A stretch of 7,470 bases of DNA, from positions 1 through 7,470 of the forward strand of contig CANLFK010000113.1 of NCBI GenBank assembly GCA_947489925.1, read 5' to 3'. Position 1 is the stretch's first letter, and each line of letters begins with the position of its first letter. Of this stretch, positions 6,213-7,470 are shown in pieces. The position numbers and the translations under genes were made by a program. The notes below the pieces were generated by a model that was given only the letters and a program-made list of their open reading frames with translations, had not been told where the DNA came from and did no database searches. Source of the DNA: Candidatus Caenarcanales bacterium (GTDB lineage: Bacteria > Cyanobacteriota > Vampirovibrionia > Caenarcaniphilales > Caenarcanaceae).

Positions 6213-6647
6213 TTAATGCATTAAGTCATAAATATTATGAGACAAAGAAGCTTTTGTTTTTACTATTTCAATTTGGCTTGCTTTTTTTAAATTAGCCTTT
6301 TGAGCTTCTATATCAATATTTGACCAAGAATAAATTTTACCTAAAGAACTTTTCAAATCTTCTCGGTTTTTCATTTGCGTTTCAAGTTGCCTTAAATGCT
6401 GAGAAATCTCAAATTGCAAAGATAATAAACAAAAATAAGAAATAGCCGCTCCTATAAAACCAATAATAGATAAATTCAAAGCAATTTTATTAAAAAATCT
6501 CAATCTATTAGCCAACCTTTGAAAAGGAGAACTGCTATAAACTTTAAATTTTTTACTTTTGGTTAATTCTGCTGGATTTGAATGAACAAGGTGTAAATGC
6601 TTTTTTGAATCTTTAACGGTTGAGATCTTTACTTTTTTGTTCATCAT
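6213..6647 (-). CDS. Single-pass membrane coiled-coil protein, FtsL/FtsB-like
   Basis: The 144-residue protein has a basic cytoplasmic N-terminus (1-54, many Lys, Arg and His), one membrane helix at about 55-78 (IALNLSIIGFIGAAISYFCL onward), then a charged helical stretch (79-105, with ISQHLRQLETQMKNREDLKS) suited to a coiled coil, and a short tail outside the membrane. This is the layout of the bitopic division proteins FtsL, FtsB and DivIC, which link the divisome to septal peptidoglycan synthesis. Those families are so divergent that layout alone cannot prove membership, and no ftsI, ftsW or mraW is next to it. The ATG at 6647 is followed at once by a second ATG; the upstream ttttaattaaaatatt has no Shine-Dalgarno. 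The LysM protein lies 156 bp upstream on the same strand, which fits a cell-envelope context. Another small envelope protein remains possible. Confidence 0.7.
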   Translation of the reverse strand: MMNKKVKISTVKDSKKHLHLVHSNPAELTKSKKFKVYSSSPFQRLANRLRFFNKIALNLSIIGFIGAAISYFCLLSLQFEISQHLRQLETQMKNREDLKSSLGKIYSWSNIDIEAQKANLKKASQIEIVKTKASLSHNIYDLMH

Positions 6648-6803
6648 AATATTTTAATTAAAACTTCTCATCAAAAACTAAAATCGAAATTACTATTTTA
6701 TTAAATTTAAGATAGCAATATTTATTTCAATTTAAAAACCTGTATTAAGTTTTAATGACGAAGCAAATATTTGCAAGTTCCAAGTTTCAATTAAGCTTAA
6801 ATT
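6648..6803. other. Gap with two short perfect palindromes
   Basis: Between the LysM gene and the FtsL-like gene, GCAAATATTTGC (6763-6774) is a perfect 12-base palindrome and TTAAGCTTAA (6791-6800) a perfect 10-base one, 16 bases apart and just after the LysM stop codon. Neither is followed by a T-run on the minus strand, so they are not a standard terminator. They could be protein-binding sites or chance in AT-rich DNA. Confidence 0.35.
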
Positions 6804-7421
6804 TTAATTATTTTTTTGTGAAGCTGGAATTATTAAAACCTTATTAATTGGCAATTTGGTAGCGTCATCAATTTGATTAATTTTCATTAAGTCTTGATCA
6901 ATAATATTATATCTTTTAGCAATACTAAATAAAGAATCGCCTGGTTCAACCTTATAGCGAAGACCTGAATCTTTTACCGAATTATTACCAGGACTTAAAT
7001 TTACAACTGCATTATTAATTGACTGATTATTATTTGAATTTGAATTGACTGGAGGATTAATCTTTTGGACAATTTTTTCGAGTAAAGGTTTGTTTTGCTG
7101 ATTTTCTGAACTTTTTTGAGCTTGTGCTAAAGCTGATTTTTGATATGAATCGGTTAATTCAGTTTGATCTAAATATCCATCTTGATTTTTATCAACATAT
7201 TGAAATCGTCTTAATCTAAAGCTTAAATTAACTTCATTGGGACTTAATTTATTATCTTTATTGGCATCTAAAGTTTTTAATAAAGTATTTGCTTTTTCTG
7301 TATATTCATTTGAATTAATTAAATTATCAACTTCATCAGCTTGAACAAAAGCATTAAAACTAAATAAACTAAAACATAAAATAAATACTTTAATTTGAGA
7401 TTTGAATTTTACTTTAAACAT
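6804..7421 (-). CDS. Secreted protein with two EF-hands and a LysM domain
   Basis: The 205-residue protein starts with a signal peptide: basic residues (KVKFKSQIK), a hydrophobic core (12-25) and a likely cut after Ala28 in FVQA-DE. Two calcium-binding EF-hand loops follow: D52-A-N54-K-D56-N-K58-L-S60-P-N-E63, which has Asn in place of the usual Gly at loop position 6, and D77-K-N79-Q-D81-G-Y83-L-D85-Q-T-E88, which is canonical. A Gln/Asn/Ser-rich linker (about 95-152) leads to a LysM domain (155-199) with YKVEPGDSLFSIAKRYNI and the closing LPINKVLIIP, a fold that binds N-acetylglucosamine-containing glycans such as peptidoglycan. No enzymatic domain is present, so a wall-bound, calcium-responsive structural or anchoring protein is the likely role. 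The 28 residues before the cut make the ATG at 7421 the natural start; atttcagaaataatt before it has no clear Shine-Dalgarno. It is first of four minus-strand genes in this window. Confidence 0.9.
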   Translation of the reverse strand: MFKVKFKSQIKVFILCFSLFSFNAFVQADEVDNLINSNEYTEKANTLLKTLDANKDNKLSPNEVNLSFRLRRFQYVDKNQDGYLDQTELTDSYQKSALAQAQKSSENQQNKPLLEKIVQKINPPVNSNSNNNQSINNAVVNLSPGNNSVKDSGLRYKVEPGDSLFSIAKRYNIIDQDLMKINQIDDATKLPINKVLIIPASQKNN

Positions 7422-7470
7422 AATTATTTCTGAAATTTGTATTTTAATTAATTTTACTACTATTTTTTTC

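Noticed and set aside
6053..6295. Plus-strand 80-residue frame starting at TTG
   Set aside because: It needs a rare start, lacks a ribosome site, and its last 83 bases run antisense into the FtsL-like gene, yielding a Leu/Phe-rich tail. No recognisable family.

Overview
This is an AT-rich bacterial window with seven genes I consider real, short AT-rich intergenic regions and one clear small mobile element. Nothing in it fixes the taxon. The base composition, the mixture of house-keeping genes with orphan proteins, and the lack of Shine-Dalgarno sequences before every gene would fit a poorly sampled lineage such as a non-photosynthetic relative of Cyanobacteria (Melainabacteria/Vampirovibrionia), but that is a guess. 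No rRNA, tRNA, CRISPR array or phage module was seen.

Layout. Bases 1-241 are an AT-rich leader. A 625-residue orphan protein (242-2119, +) has glycine-rich hydrophobic stretches and a long charged helical region. It converges on rnc, ribonuclease III (2167-2883, -), which has its catalytic acidic residues and a C-terminal double-stranded-RNA-binding domain. A divergent 136-base gap with a promoter-like sequence and an 18-base near-palindrome leads to a small orphan gene (3020-3415, +). The convergent gap 3416-3944 is non-coding and holds a 233-bp element with perfect 17-bp terminal inverted repeats and a perfect 9-bp target duplication. It is a non-autonomous, MITE-like transposon that fills almost half of the gap.

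From 3945 to the end all genes lie on the minus strand. In transcription order they are: a secreted EF-hand plus LysM protein (7421-6804), a single-pass membrane coiled-coil protein of FtsL/FtsB-like architecture (6647-6213), the fluoride channel crcB/fluC (5954-5583), and an APC-superfamily amino acid permease of the cationic amino acid transporter type (5519-3945). The first two are probably cell-envelope proteins and the last two are inner-membrane transporters. crcB and the permease are 63 bp apart and could be co-transcribed; the other spacings (156 and 258 bp) leave room for separate promoters.

The strongest observation is the MITE-like element, whose ends begin CTGACT as Tn5/IS50 ends do. 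Next are the two unrecognised proteins and the EF-hand/LysM combination. No new multi-gene system is convincingly encoded here.
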